64,000 bases of DNA from Limnanthes douglasii subsp. nivea (taxonomy: Eukaryota; Streptophyta; Magnoliopsida; Brassicales; Limnanthaceae): positions 1,539,670 through 1,603,669 of the forward strand of contig JAUPFV010000005.1 of assembly GCA_036936605.1 (NCBI GenBank). The letters run 5' to 3'. A model generated the notes under the pieces. That model made no database searches, was not told where the DNA came from, and was given only the letters and a program-made list of their open reading frames with translations. Made by a program: the position numbers and the translations under genes. Shown here in pieces: positions 45,891-57,138 of the stretch (position 1 is its first letter; each line of letters starts with the position of its first letter).

Positions 45891-47050
45891 TCAAATGTGT
45901 GATTCTCATGAAATGATTTCATCTATTAATCCATTGCTTCAATCCACGAAGTTTTACACACACACCACTAACAACCTTATCATAACAATCAGGCTCATCT
46001 GCATCGGTTAACATAATTTATTGATCAGAAGGATATCTAGTAGAAATTTCTCTATCTCTAGTAGATCTCCGAGTTGGAACTGCAATTTTTCAACCTCTTC
46101 TTCATTCTCTTGTTCATCCACAAAATTATTATCATGATCACCAGTATAAAAAATATGCGAACCTCTTGAAGCAGACGAGTCACCATCTAAATTTGCTTCA
46201 ACTTTGGTAGGAGTATGTGCAAGCGGAACATGACCCAAATTTACCAAGTATTTTTCAGACAAAGGCACTGAATTCCGAATCTTATCAATATCATGAACTA
46301 TATGATCTTCCATAAACACATCATCTCTGCTCTTAATAAGCTTCTTAATAACTGGATCATGAAATTTGTAGCCGAACTCATCAAGGCCATAACCGATGAA
46401 TACACATTGTCTTGTCTTTGAATTAAATTTAGACCTCTCATTTTAATAATATGCACATAAGCTTTGCACCCAAAGACACGCAAATGATCATAAGAAACAT
46501 CTTTATCTATCAAAACTCTATTTGAGATATTATCATTTAAAGGGACAGATGACTAATATCCAAGACATGTACCACTGTATTTAATGATTCACCCCAAATG
46601 TATTTAGGAAGTTGTGATTGTGAAAGAATACATCTCACTATTTTAATTAATGTTCGGTTTAGTCTCTTAGCTACACCATTCAACTGAGGGGTCTTGGGAG
46701 GTACTCTTTGATATTGAATACCTTGGTGTCTACAATAATCATCAACCTGACAAATGTATTCTCCCCCATTATCACTTCTACACACTTCAATTGTTTCTAT
46801 GTCTGTCTCTTCACTGAGGCTTGAATCTGTTTGAATACATCTAACACTTGATCTTTTGTTTTCAAAGTGTAAGCCCAAACTTTCCTCTAATGATCATCAA
46901 CAAAAGTAACAAAGTACAGACAACCACTTAGTGTTCTGGTTTCGAAAGGACCACAAACATTAGTATGTACCAAGTCAAGCAAACTTGGTTTTTTTGAAGG
47001 AGTCGAGCTTTTCAAAGACACTATATTCTGCTTTCCAGCCAAATAATGAA
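45891..47050 (-). pseudogene. copia integrase
   Basis: The piece at 46537-46878 contains VCRSDNGGEYICQVDDYCRH, with the second catalytic Asp, and PQLNGVAKRLNRTLIKI. The catalytic Glu expected in GVAERxNRT is Lys here, at about 46665, so the enzyme would be dead even without frame breaks. The first part of the core (VHTNVCGPF-like, about 46960-46900) lies upstream in another frame. The piece at 46298-46513 (HLRVFGCKAYVHI) and that at 46008-46319, with an acidic linker, follow. Confidence 0.8.
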
Positions 47051-47700
47051 CACATTTCTTGAAATGAGCTTTATGTATCCCATGAATATATTGTTTCTTC
47101 CTCAGAATATCTAATCCCTTTTCGTTAATGTGATTGAGTCTTTAATGCCACAAATCAACCATTACTTCATCATTAACAACATTGATTTTCTCAGCAGGTA
47201 CCCTTGCAGACATGATGTAAAGGACATGACATTTCGGTCATCTTGCCATAACCAGCGAGCCCTTAGTAAGTTTCCACTACCCATTCGAAAAAGTACTGCA
47301 TTAGCCTTCATCATCTAGCTTTCCTGTAGAGATGAAATTCAATCGAAGATCGTGTATATGTTTAACACAATTCAAAGTCAATCTTGCACCCATGCTTTTT
47401 TTTAGATAAATATCACCAATAACAACCACTTTAGACGAATTATTATTTCCCATCTTTGCAAAACCAAAGTCACCAGAGGTGTAAAATGAGAAAAATTCTA
47501 TGCGAGGAGTGGCATGAATTGTAGCATCGTTGTCAACTACCCAACCACTTTCATCAGTCACAGAATTCACAACAACATCATCAATAACAATGAAGTAACT
47601 CTCTAAAACTACAACAATATTTTTTCTCGTCACCACTTTCATCATAATTTTTCTTTTCTTCCTTACCATTGTTGGATATCCCAAAATTATTCTTCTTTCT
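47051..47700 (-). pseudogene. copia protease and pre-integrase
   Basis: The piece at 47301-47684 reads ESGWVVDNDATIHATPRIEF, FSFYTSGDFGFAKMGNNNSS, then LTLNCVKHIHDLRLNFISTG and KLDDEG. The usual catalytic D-S-G-A is D-N-D-A here, so the protease would be inactive. The pre-integrase zinc region follows in broken frames at 47290-47060. Confidence 0.8.
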
Positions 47701-48460
47701 CAACTTAGGACAAATTTCTTAGTGTACCCGATCTTATGAAAGTAGTAGCAGTCCCAATCTGGAAATTTATTAGACTTGTTCGGACTCTTGCTTCTACTTT
47801 TACCTCTAGTTTTCCAACCGCAATTTTCATGTCTACAACGTTTCTCAACGACTAGAGTTTCTGAATGTCAAGAGAAGCCAACTGTTTTTCTTCTCATATC
47901 TTTATTTAGTACACTACTTTTAGCCAATTCCATTGAAATATTACCTTCAGTAGTAGAATTAGAAAGAGATAATTCTGAAAGTATCACACGAGTCACGCAG
48001 CGAACCAAGCAACCATAACGCCAAAATCTCATCATCAAATTTGATACCCATAGCAGCCAACTGATTAATCAAGCCTTGAAAGGTATTCAAGTGATTTGTA
48101 AGAGGTGATCCATCTTGATACCTCAAATACATCAATTGTTTGAACAAAAATAAATTATTGTTTCCAGTCTTTCAAGCATATAACTCCTCAAGTTTACTCC
48201 ATAAAGTATTTGTATCTTTTTCGTCTACAACATGATTCAACATATTATCATCAACCCATTGATGAATAAAGCCACAAACTTGTCGATGAATAGTTATCCA
48301 TTATGTATTGGACTTATCTTTAGGGTTTTCATCATCGAACACTTGTAAATGAAAAACTTTAACAGAAAGAAGATCTTCCATCTTCGATTTCCAAAAATGA
48401 TAATTTGAACCATATATCGTCACCATTCTGCTTGTATTCACCTCCATATTTGATACAAGA
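47701..48460 (-). pseudogene. copia gag with zinc knuckle
   Basis: The start lies near 48450, with MVTIYGSNYHFWKSKMEDLL and KVFHLQVFDDENPKDKS. After breaks it continues with FKQLMYLRYQDGSPLTNHLN, QGLINQLAAMGIKFDDEILA and LWLLGSLRDSCDTF (47959-48147). An Arg/Ser-rich tract and a CCHC-like region follow around 47810-47710. All parts of copia gag are present but split over several frames. Confidence 0.8.
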
Positions 48461-48477
48461 CAAGTACACAACCAGTT

Positions 48478-48489
48478 GCTCTGATACCA
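48478..48489 (-). other. copia primer-binding site
   Basis: The minus strand reads TGGTATCAGAGC, a perfect match to the usual initiator-methionine tRNA complement. It lies 3 bp inside the LTR end CA at 48494-48493. Confidence 0.9.
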
Positions 48490-48492
48490 CTT

Positions 48493-49150
48493 TGTCAGGA
48501 AATAGACGCACAAACGAAATATTTCTTCATGTATCAAATATGATTAGAGATAATGATCTCAAACAAAATAATAAGAATGAATGAAATTAAGGCAAATAAC
48601 AGAGAATACTCTTTACAGGAAAACCTTCCCAACATTGGAAGAAAAAACCACGAGACTGATTTTGGAGTCCAACCAAATATTCATTATCCGAAGACGGGTT
48701 AAAAAATTATTCTCTAGATAAAAATAGAGCATACACCACATAAAGTATGACAACTTCATACACAACCTCAATACACAAGATAGTGAACCGAAATCAGATA
48801 TCCACAAAGACACAGTTAGAAGAAGCTGGTCGAAAAACAAACTTCGAAGACTGCAAATCAAAATTTCTATGGTCTTATTATAGAGGACAAATAGACGAGA
48901 ATGCTCACCAAAATTGAAGCCAATCTGAACAAGTAAGACAATCCAAGTGAAAGCACAAAGTACTGTCTCGAATCGTTTTTCTCTCTCAAAACTGCACTAT
49001 ATAATATGATGCTCATCTCAAAAGACATTGGATAAGTTTATATTTATATAGAAACCAAAATCCTATATGTTACCCTTGTTGGGCCTTAGCCCATATGATA
49101 ATTAGACTCTGACATGGGAAGAGCCCAACAAATGTCATATTTTTACAAAT
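48493..49150 (-). repeat. 5' LTR of the copia element
   Basis: It ends in CCTGACA just before the primer site. A TATA box (CTATATAAATATAAAC on the minus strand, near 49040-49055) lies about 100 bp inside the estimated start, followed by a leader with TTTGAGAGAGAAAAACG. The outer end is near 49150 but cannot be fixed without the second LTR. Confidence 0.7.
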
Positions 49151-49880
49151 CACATCATGTATTGATAGGTATAAAAGTATTGTAGTGCTGAAATAGCAGT
49201 GGACAAAACTTTCGAAGTTAAAATTGGTTTCACAAGATTAACACTAGGATGGGTGGCCTCCTTTCAAATCTTCGTCATACATCCCAGTTTGCTTTGGATT
49301 TTTCTTCCAATTGGATGTAATGGTACTTGTAACAATGGCTGATTTTTTTCGAATCTAACGGTAAGGGTAAAATATAATTGGTGAATTTATCGATTTTAAT
49401 TTTCAAAAACCTTTCATAAATTTCAGAAATAAAAAAACGTTAAGTCTATTTTGGTTCTCACTTTGAATTTAAGTTTTTTCGAAACCTCGATTGCGAATTT
49501 CATTTCACTTTGAATTTAAGTTTTTTCGAAACCTCGATTGCGAATTCCATTTACTTGCCATAATGTTTATTTTTTGTATTCAATACTACGGTTAATGAAA
49601 GAAAGTAAAATTGAATTTGTAAATTTTAAATTAAAAAACCTTTATCATAATGAGTTTTAATATTAAGACCTAAAGAGTGTTAAAATATTTGTTGTCTCAT
49701 TTGGATTTTAGTTTTTCTACGACTTTAGAAACCATCAAAGTAAATATGTTAATATACCCAAATTGGGTTTCCAGCTTGTTGAATCGTTATATTTCATTAG
49801 AATCAGGAAGAAAATAGTTTGTATTTTCGAATGAAATCATCACTCTTTTGAGATTTTATAGATTGCTCGTTAAAGATTTG
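49151..49880. repeat. repeat E, right copy, and two short tandem blocks
   Basis: 49220-49480 is the partner of 44980-45200. At 49460-49550 a block of about 63 bp with TTTGAATTTAAGTTTTTTCG and AAACCTCGATTGCGAATT occurs twice in tandem. A diverged third version lies around 49690-49740. No gene. Confidence 0.7.
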
Positions 49881-50170
49881 ACTACAAAAGAGGCCACCCA
49901 TCCTGATGATAATCTTGCCCAAACACGTTTAACTGTAAAAAATTTGTCCACTGCTATTTTAACGCATTTCATACATATCATCTTCTCGAATTGTAGTTTG
50001 ATATCAAATTTCCAAAATCCATAATTTCTAATCTAGTTTTGGGCTTTAGCTTGAATAGAGTATCAATTAACTATAATAAAAATATAATAGTTAATATTAT
50101 AAATATTAATTTTTATTATAATTAAGGATGGTGATAGTTTGCGTTTAAGTCGGTTCGTTTGGACCCGCAG
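49881..50170. repeat. repeat F, copy 1
   Basis: It shares CAAAAGAGGCCACCCATCCT, AATCTTGCCCAAACACG, TTGTAGTTTGATA and ATAGTTTGCGTTTAAGTCGG with 51650-51965. Its start is the reverse complement of part of repeat E (AGGATGGGTGGCCTC at 49246), so family members occur in both orientations. Confidence 0.75.
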
Positions 50171-51640
50171 TTTGTACTTAAACTCCAATGCGGTATGCCT
50201 CGTTTCAAGTTGAGCCATTGTTATTAATGTTGAAAACACATCTCAACCTACTCCTCTCAACCTACTCCTGTAATGTGGCGTCACTGGTCGGCCACTGTTG
50301 CTCTAGTGGCCCGCGTTGTGGCCCCAGTGACCGGTCATTGTTGCGCCATTAGCGCGCAAAATGGGACCAAAACACATTAAACATGCAATAACTTTATTTC
50401 TACTCGTGCAAAACTCAAAATAATTTCCATTTTAGAATCCTAACAACATTTAGGATTTTTAAGAGTCAAGTTTGTAACTTTTAAACAAGAAATAAATTTT
50501 ATATAATTTTTCTAACGTTTTTTGTTATATATAAAATATTTATAGTTTGAATTTTTAGTTCAACTTTTCAAAACAGTTAGCTTTAACCATTATCAAAATA
50601 TGTGCAAAATTGCATGTCCAAATTCGTTCGAATTCCTCACCTTTTTAGATAGGGTGATGGTTCAAACATAAAAGCACTACCTAGTATTTGGGCTAATACG
50701 TCTTATTAAGCTACTTGGAAGGGGGGTCAGCCAACTGGTGAAAGTTGGAGTTTCCCCAAAAGGGGATTGTTTAGCCAGCAATCACCAAATGTCGCACATT
50801 TAGTGTGACATGTGTTGTATGTTTTGCACAAATTGTCCAAGGTGGGAAGTAAAAGGACCAAAATACCCCTCTACAGCTAAAGGACAATTTGTGCACAACA
50901 AGTGAAGATTTTGGAGTATTCCTCTGGATGTGAAGTTGCTCTGAATTTGTGGAGGATTTGTTGTAATTTTGTCCTTCGATAGGAAAAAGACCAAAATACC
51001 CCTACGACAAAAATAATAATAATGGTGTTGTATGGCGGTGCTTTAATGACGTTCATTCACCTCTTATGATTCCTAGTGGTCCTAAATGGCCTTACTATTC
51101 ACCGAAGGGGGTAAGACAGTCGGTCATACAGAGGTCGGAGCTAAAGGTTAGCAGAATTTAAAAGCGCACTTGAATCTACTACAATGGTAGGATTTTCCCT
51201 TAGACGATGGTTGTTTGGAGGGTTTGGAAAGGGTACGTAGCATAAATACTTGGGACAGATTGGAGACGCGGTGCTTATAAGTCTTTAAACACCGATGAAA
51301 GCATCAATTTTTTGGGATTTTATAGTTTGATCGTTAAAAATTTGGCAGCTGCGATAGTACCAGCACTACTGCATTGATACCTTCAAAACTCTAGCATAAT
51401 GCTTTCTTGGAGGATAGTAGTACTTGGATATTTGACCTCTTCAGAAGTCTTTGCTTGCATCTCTCTGAAATCTTCTTGGATTTATTTTTTCAGTTGCATT
51501 TAGGGCTATAATTTATTTTATAAAATCCGACATCCACCCGAAATATTTGATATCGAATCTGAAAAATGGATATTATTTGTATTAGAAAAGCAGATAAAAT
51601 TGATACAAGTACCATTGTATCTGATAGGAAAAAATCCAAA
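50171..51640. other. intergenic region with small repeats, no gene recognised
   Basis: 50250-50350 is locally GC-rich with short repeats of GGCC-containing words. TTGCACAAATTGTCC near 50823 pairs with GGACAATTTGTGCA near 50881 as an inverted repeat. GACCAAAATACCCCT occurs at about 50856 and 50989. Short frames do not resemble proteins. Confidence 0.45.
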
Positions 51641-51972
51641 ACAAACGGGTTGCATCAAGATGAATACAAAAGAGGTCACCCATCCTAATAATAATCTTGC
51701 CCAAACACGTTGAAATAACAACGTTTCAATGATTCCATACCTATCATTTTCTCTAATTGTAGTTTGATAACAATGCATGACATCGTAGCTTCAATTTTCC
51801 AAAACCAACAATTTGTAATCTAGTTTTGGACTTTAGCTTGAATAAAGTCTGTATTCAACGTCTAAATCAATTAACTAATAATAAAAATATAATAGTTAAT
51901 ATTCAAAATATTAATTTTTATTATAACTAAGGATACTAATAGTTTGCGTTTAGGTCGGTCCGATTGTCATCC
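51641..51972. repeat. repeat F, copy 2
   Basis: Partner of 49881-50170. It also contains ACTAATAATAAAAATATAATAG near 51874, the uninterrupted version of the sequence into which the MULE is inserted at 53597. Confidence 0.75.
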
Positions 51973-52035
<63 letters not shown>

Positions 52036-52054
52036 TTAAATATATATATATATA
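51973..52054. repeat. AAT trinucleotide and TA dinucleotide microsatellite
   Basis: About 20 uninterrupted AAT triplets (51973-52035) are followed by a short TA run (52039-52054). Confidence 0.95.
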
Positions 52055-52690
52055 ATATTGTTTATTATATTGTTTATTATTTGATTGATTGATTTTGGTT
52101 ATATATTTATATATATTGGAGGTAAGATAATGAAATTAAAAACAATTTGACCTCTTTAAATAAAACTTTGGTTCCAAAACTTGTACTTTGGTAAGATAAA
52201 GAATTATTTTTTCATATTGGATTTAATTTAAGGAAATACTCTCCAATATTATACTTTTGGTTCTAATTATAACAAAATGTAGTTCTGAATACAATGTGAC
52301 AAATTATTAATTAGAATCTATAATATTTTGTACTCTTAATTTAAGTTGAGGTCATTCAAAAAAAATTAAAAATAATATTTTTGGTCACTCTCCACCTAAC
52401 AAAATAAAATTGTAGACTTTATAGCTCTGAATTTAAAAATTTATTCATCTAAAAGTTTTTAAATTCAAATTCACCAATTCAAACCGATTTTCTTTCATTA
52501 ACCGTACAAGTAGATAAAAAAATCAACATTGTCAACCGTACAAGTAGATAAAAAAATCAACATTGTTGCAAGTAAAAATACGGTCAAAATTACAATTTTG
52601 AAAAAACTTGAATTCAAGTAAGAACCTAAAAAAACTTAATTCTTTTTAAGTGTGAAATTTATAAATAATTTTTTAAAATTAATTCACTTG
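52055..52690. other. AT-rich spacer with family remnants
   Basis: About 52240-52330 resembles 42290-42370 (TTTTGGTTCTAATTATA, TTGAATACAAT). A 37-bp unit with ACCGTACAAGTAGATAAAAA is duplicated in tandem at 52500-52565. No gene. Confidence 0.5.
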
Positions 52691-53575
52691 TGAATTTGTA
52701 TTAGTGACCGTAAGTCTTCTTCTAAAATTAAAAAGCGTTAGATATTTTTTTAGTCTCACTTGAAATTTAAGTTTTTAAATAATATGTATTGTTGATCGTA
52801 ATTTTACTTGCAACAATATTGATTTTTTTTATATAAGACGAGAAATAATATTTTTAATAAGTGCATTTCAATTTAAAAATACGTTTAAATGAATAAAATT
52901 TAAGAATCCAACTGAATGAATCTATATTTTTATTTTATTTTATTAGAATAAGGAGTGAACCCAAAATATTTTGTTTTTTAATTTGAATTTGAACCTTTAG
53001 ATTTCAAGGTCATTATTTATATTTTTTTTGTTGTGTAGGGCAATTTTAAAAAATATGATGTATTTTAATTTAAATGAAAAAATTTCTAACTTAAAATAAG
53101 AGAACAAAATGTTATAGTCTAATTAATTTTTTTAATATTATATCAATAAAAATCAATTGTATTTGTTCCTTAGATATTGTATTTTAAACTTCAAATTTGG
53201 TAGGGTCAGAACCAAACTCATAATGTTGGACATTATTTCTTTAAAAATAGTAAAATAGTGTTGGGTTCATTTATCTTAAATCCCAAACCCATAAATATAT
53301 ATAAATAAATCAAGAGAGAGTTACAAAATGGGTCTCATATGTGTTTGTATTTAATAAATCATACCACAAAATATCCCACTGTATTTAAAAGGGGTGACTT
53401 CTCTGACTTAATTTTGAAGTCCCATTGTCAAACTTATTAAGAGCAAAATTGTATTTAAAATTTAAATTTGGAATATTGGGTAAATACATTCATATTTTGG
53501 TAGGTATAGAAAAAATCTATTTAACACTCAACATATCGATAAATTGTAAACGTGGTGGAAATCCCATAAATTTAA
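52691..53575. repeat. AT-rich segmental repeat D, copy 2
   Basis: Partner of 42641-43575, with scattered substitutions and small deletions. It ends about 20 bp before the MULE. Confidence 0.85.
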
Positions 53576-53596
53576 TCAACTAACTAATAATAAAAA

Positions 53597-53720
53597 GGGA
53601 AATTGTACTTAAAGTACCCATTCAACTATTCAATTGTCACTTACTACCCAAGGTTTGATCAATTGTTACTTAATACCCAACTCAACTACCTTATTGTCAC
53701 TTACAACCTAATATTATTTT
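53597..53720. other. left terminal region of the MULE
   Basis: It begins GGGAAATTGTACTTAAAG. Words of the form TCACTTACTACCCA, TTACTTAATACCCA and TCACTTACAACC are repeated at about 45-bp spacing, which resembles a subterminal repeat set. The matching right end is outside the window, so a terminal inverted repeat cannot be tested. Confidence 0.5.
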
Positions 53721-54590
53721 AATACCCTAACTACGCTTAACCCACTATATAAACATAATTTTTTGTTTTCTTTCTATTTTTTATAGCTTTTTGAAGATTT
53801 GAATTTGTTAGCCACTCTAACCACCTAACCCTACGAACCACCGCGAGACCGGTTGAAATCATATTAACCGGTGATCGGAAGCTGCTAAAGGTTTGTTTCT
53901 TTATGTAGGTTGTTGTGTTAGGCCTGTCTAACCTCTGTTTTATACGTACAGGAGTTGATCGTCGCTTTTTGGAATCTTATAGCTTACAAGTAATCGTGTT
54001 GCGAGCTTTTTAGGTAATTACCTACCGATTTCGAAGTTTTTTATTGGTTTTCTCTGTTGGAATAGGTTCTATTCTACTGTTTTTAGATGTCATTGCCTGA
54101 TTTCGAGCTTTTCTCTGTTTTTTTGGTTATAGTGATCTGTTATTGTTTAGTTAATACTGTTCGTTATATAGTTTTGTCATTGTTTTCTGATGTTATATTC
54201 TAATTTGGTAGTGCTTTAGTTTTGTCTTGAATGTGTAGATTACGAGCTTTTAGGTCAATTAGAGTATTGTATTTCGAAACAAATATCAGGACTTTTTTTA
54301 CATAGTATTATCGGGACAAGATACGAATAGCTCTATGTAGGTATAACAATTCGCAAGATAGGATGCGAATTGTTTGATGCATTAATAAATAATTTGCACA
54401 TAGTTTTTGTGAGTAATAACAAATATCAGGACTTTTTTTTACCTACAAATATCAGGACAAGATGCAAATAGCTCGATGTAGGTATACACAATTCGCAAGA
54501 TAGGATGCGAATTGTTTGATGCAGTAGTAAATAATTTGCACATAGTTTTTGTGACTAATAACAAATAACTTGTATTGTCCACGGTAAGAG
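53721..54590 (+). promoter_or_regulatory. upstream region of the transposase with a tandem duplication
   Basis: The block 54285-54425 is repeated at 54427-54567, offset 142 bp. Each copy starts with CAAATATCAGGACTTTTTTT and ends with CACATAGTTTTTGTGA. Each includes a perfect palindrome with 10-bp arms ACAATTCGCA and TGCGAATTGT around the loop AGATAGGA (54346-54373 and 54488-54515). The transposase ATG follows at 54591, so promoter and leader should lie in this region. A TATA box could not be assigned with confidence. Confidence 0.55.
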
Positions 54591-57138
54591 ATGTCTAAAT
54601 CACGAGTTTGTATTTTTAAATATGGTCACCAAACTGCAATTGTGCCTTTCACGGAGTTTGAAAGCTTCGAAAGTATCCAAGCTTATGTAGAGAACACATG
54701 GGAGGAGCTTGCCACAGGTGACTACCTAATTACTTACTCCTGCGGGGATCACAATAATTGTTTCTTTAATAACCAGAATGATTTTGTTGGGTTGGTGCTA
54801 TATCTTGATTTGGAGCGTTTAAACGGGTTAGTTTTCTCATAGAACAACATGTCTTCGATAAGGGTTCTGGTAATCAAAGTTCTGTTGATAAGAGCTCTGG
54901 TGGTAAGGATTCTGGTGTAAAGTGTAAAGAGCGTAACATGATTTTGGGAGAACCATCTCTTGATCAACTAGTTAGCGGGGAGAGTAGTAATGGTTTAGTT
55001 AATTCTGATCAGAGGAAAAAACAACTTGCTACTGCTGGTTGGGCTGATGCTATTACAGGAGTGGGTCAAGCTTTTGAAGAAGGTGCTGCCGGTCTGAGGG
55101 TATCTTTGTGCAAGTTTACGTTAGAGCATGGTTTTTCTTTCAAATACCTGCACAACACAACAAATAAGATCACTGCTTATTGTGAAAATAAGCGCACAAG
55201 CGGGTGCAAATGGAGGGTTTATGCATCTATTGACTCACGCACCGGCCTTATGACGATCAAGAAGTATGTCCCGTACCATACTTGCAGTCCTGTTTTCTCG
55301 CAGAAGCATAAGCATAAGCGGCACATGCATTTGACATCAGATTTGATTGCAGAGGAAATTCAGGATTCTCTCCGGACCTGCCATTCGTTGACAGCCAAAA
55401 CCATACAATCGACTGTCAAACAAGATTACGGTCTTGACATCTCTTATCGTTTGTCATGGAATGCTTTAGAGAAGGCTAGGAGGGGAGTTTTTGGAGATAG
55501 TTCAAGTTCTTTTAGTTTACTAAGCGGATACTTCAAACGCTTGAAGAGCCGGGATATTACTACAGACTGCCAGTTGGAGTTGTCAGCTAGAAACCGATTC
55601 AAGCGCCATTTTGTAGCATTCGGTTCGTCCCTTCGGGGTTTTCATTCATACCGTCCAATGTTGTTTGTCGATGGAACCCACTTATATGGAAAGTACAAGG
55701 GTACATTGCTCACTGCTGTAGCAAAGGACGGAAATAACGGTTAGTTACATTTATCTAGTTAATTTGAACGATGTTTTTGTCTAAAAATCCTGATGCAATT
55801 CGCATCAGGTGATGCGAATTAAGCAGTGTTGTGATCCTCACATTTCACATTTGAGGCTGCGAATTAGGTATTATCTGAGTAAACTGTACTTACATCGCAG
55901 CTTGAGTTAGGTATTATTTAAAGTTCTCACAAACAATTCGCATGACAAGCTGCGAATTGTTTGTATGAGCAATTAAAATGTCACACATAATTCGCATGGA
56001 AAGTTGCGAATTGTTCCAGGACAGCATGTGAATTGTTTACAATTTTTAAACGTTTGCATATTGTTGTAGTGTTTATTTGACCTGCCTTTTTCCAGGACTA
56101 TTCCCTATTGCTGTTGGTGTAGTTAGCATTGAAGATTAGGACAATTAGATGTGGTTTTTGGGGTGTTTGAAACCACATTTGCTGGATCGCCAGATCACAT
56201 TTATTTCAGACCGTCATTCTGGTATTATTAATGCTGTTTCTGTCTTGTATCCAAACTGCTATCATGCGTACTGTTATTTCCATCTCATGCAGAATTTGAA
56301 AGCCAAACTGAAACATACTAACAGGGAGTATAAAAAAAAGATGTTGAGTTTCTTCCATCGTCTTGCTTATGCTCCCAGTCAAGAGCTTTTTAAAGATATA
56401 CTAACAGGTTTTCTATGTGAAGGTGGTGAGAGAATGAGTGATTTTCTTGCAAATTTATCCCCTGAAAAGTATGCGCAGGTTTACGTAAAAGGGAAGCGAT
56501 ACGGCTCTATGGCTTCTACCGCAGCTGAATCGTTTAACAGTCAGATTAAAAAATATTGCGGCTTACCAATTGTTGAGTTTATTGATTGGATTAGAGTCTT
56601 GCTTATGACTCAAGTTTCACGGAGATACGAAGAAGGTCTCAGCTGGAGTACTAATTTGGTTCCCGAGTACGAGAAGAAGCTAAAGCAGAATGTTGACATG
56701 TGCCGAACTTGGGTAGTACGTAAGTCCTCTTCCGCCATGTTCGAAGTCTTTTCAAATCCTGTGGCTGTTGTTAATCTGTTGGATTTCAAATGTTCATGCG
56801 GATCATGGCAACAAGAGTGTTTTCCATGTGCTCATGCTCTAGCGGCATTACAATGCACCGACCAAGATCCATTGACTGTAATAGAACCCTTCTTTACGGT
56901 TAAGAATTACAGGGAAAGTTACTCTTTCAGCATACCAGCTATAACTGATTTCGGCGAAGGGTCCAGCGCTAACGATCCTTCTTTTGTTGAAGTTCTGCCT
57001 CCGAACGTTAAGAGACGCTCCGGAAGGCCTAAGAAAAAGCGAATCCCTTCTAGAGGAGAAATCTCAACCAAAAATTTGAGGTGTGGCCGATGTTCGAAAT
57101 CAGGCCATAACCGGAGGACTTGTGATGTTCCAGTTTAA
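54591..57138 (+). pseudogene. MuDR-type (MULE) transposase
   Basis: Two exons, 54591-55739 and 56095-57138, are joined by a GT-AG intron that restores the frame at GNN/GLFPIAVG. Total about 730 codons, normal for the family. In order: a PB1-like start (YGHQTAIVPFTEFESFESI); the Mutator DNA-binding region (KFTLEHGFSFKYLHNTTNKI then AYCENKRTSGCKWRVYAS); the DDE core with LFVDGTHLYGKYKG (first Asp), FISDRHSGIINAV (second Asp) and AAESFNSQIKKY (Glu); a SWIM finger (CSCGSWQQECFPCAHAL); a basic stretch (RRSGRPKKKR); and a CCHC knuckle (CGRCSKSGHNRRTC). It would cut and paste the element. Damage: a frameshift near 54815-54841 and two TAG stops at 56137 and 56146 in exon 2. Confidence 0.93.
55797..56012. 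repeat. three palindromes inside the transposase intron
   Basis: 55797-55820: AATTCGCA, loop TCAGGTGA, TGCGAATT. 55929-55964: 14-bp perfect arms, ACAAACAATTCGCA and TGCGAATTGTTTGT, loop TGACAAGC. 55989-56012: AATTCGCA, loop TGGAAAGT, TGCGAATT. All loops are 8 nt. The intron is 355 bp, so these make up a sizeable part of it. Confidence 0.95.

Larger units (their letters stand above)
45201..49150 (-). mobile_element. Ty1/copia element with 5' LTR, truncated at its 3' end
   Basis: On the minus strand: LTR (about 49150-48493), primer site (48478-48489), gag, zinc knuckle, protease, integrase and part of reverse transcriptase. It ends at about 45201 against repeat E, without RNase H or a 3' LTR. 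The domain order is the standard copia order. Catalytic positions in both protease and integrase are changed. Confidence 0.85.

Noticed and set aside
44861..49480. Repeat E copies as LTRs of the copia element
   Set aside because: The true 5' LTR with its primer site ends at 48493. Repeat E lies outside it and has other copies in inverted orientation.
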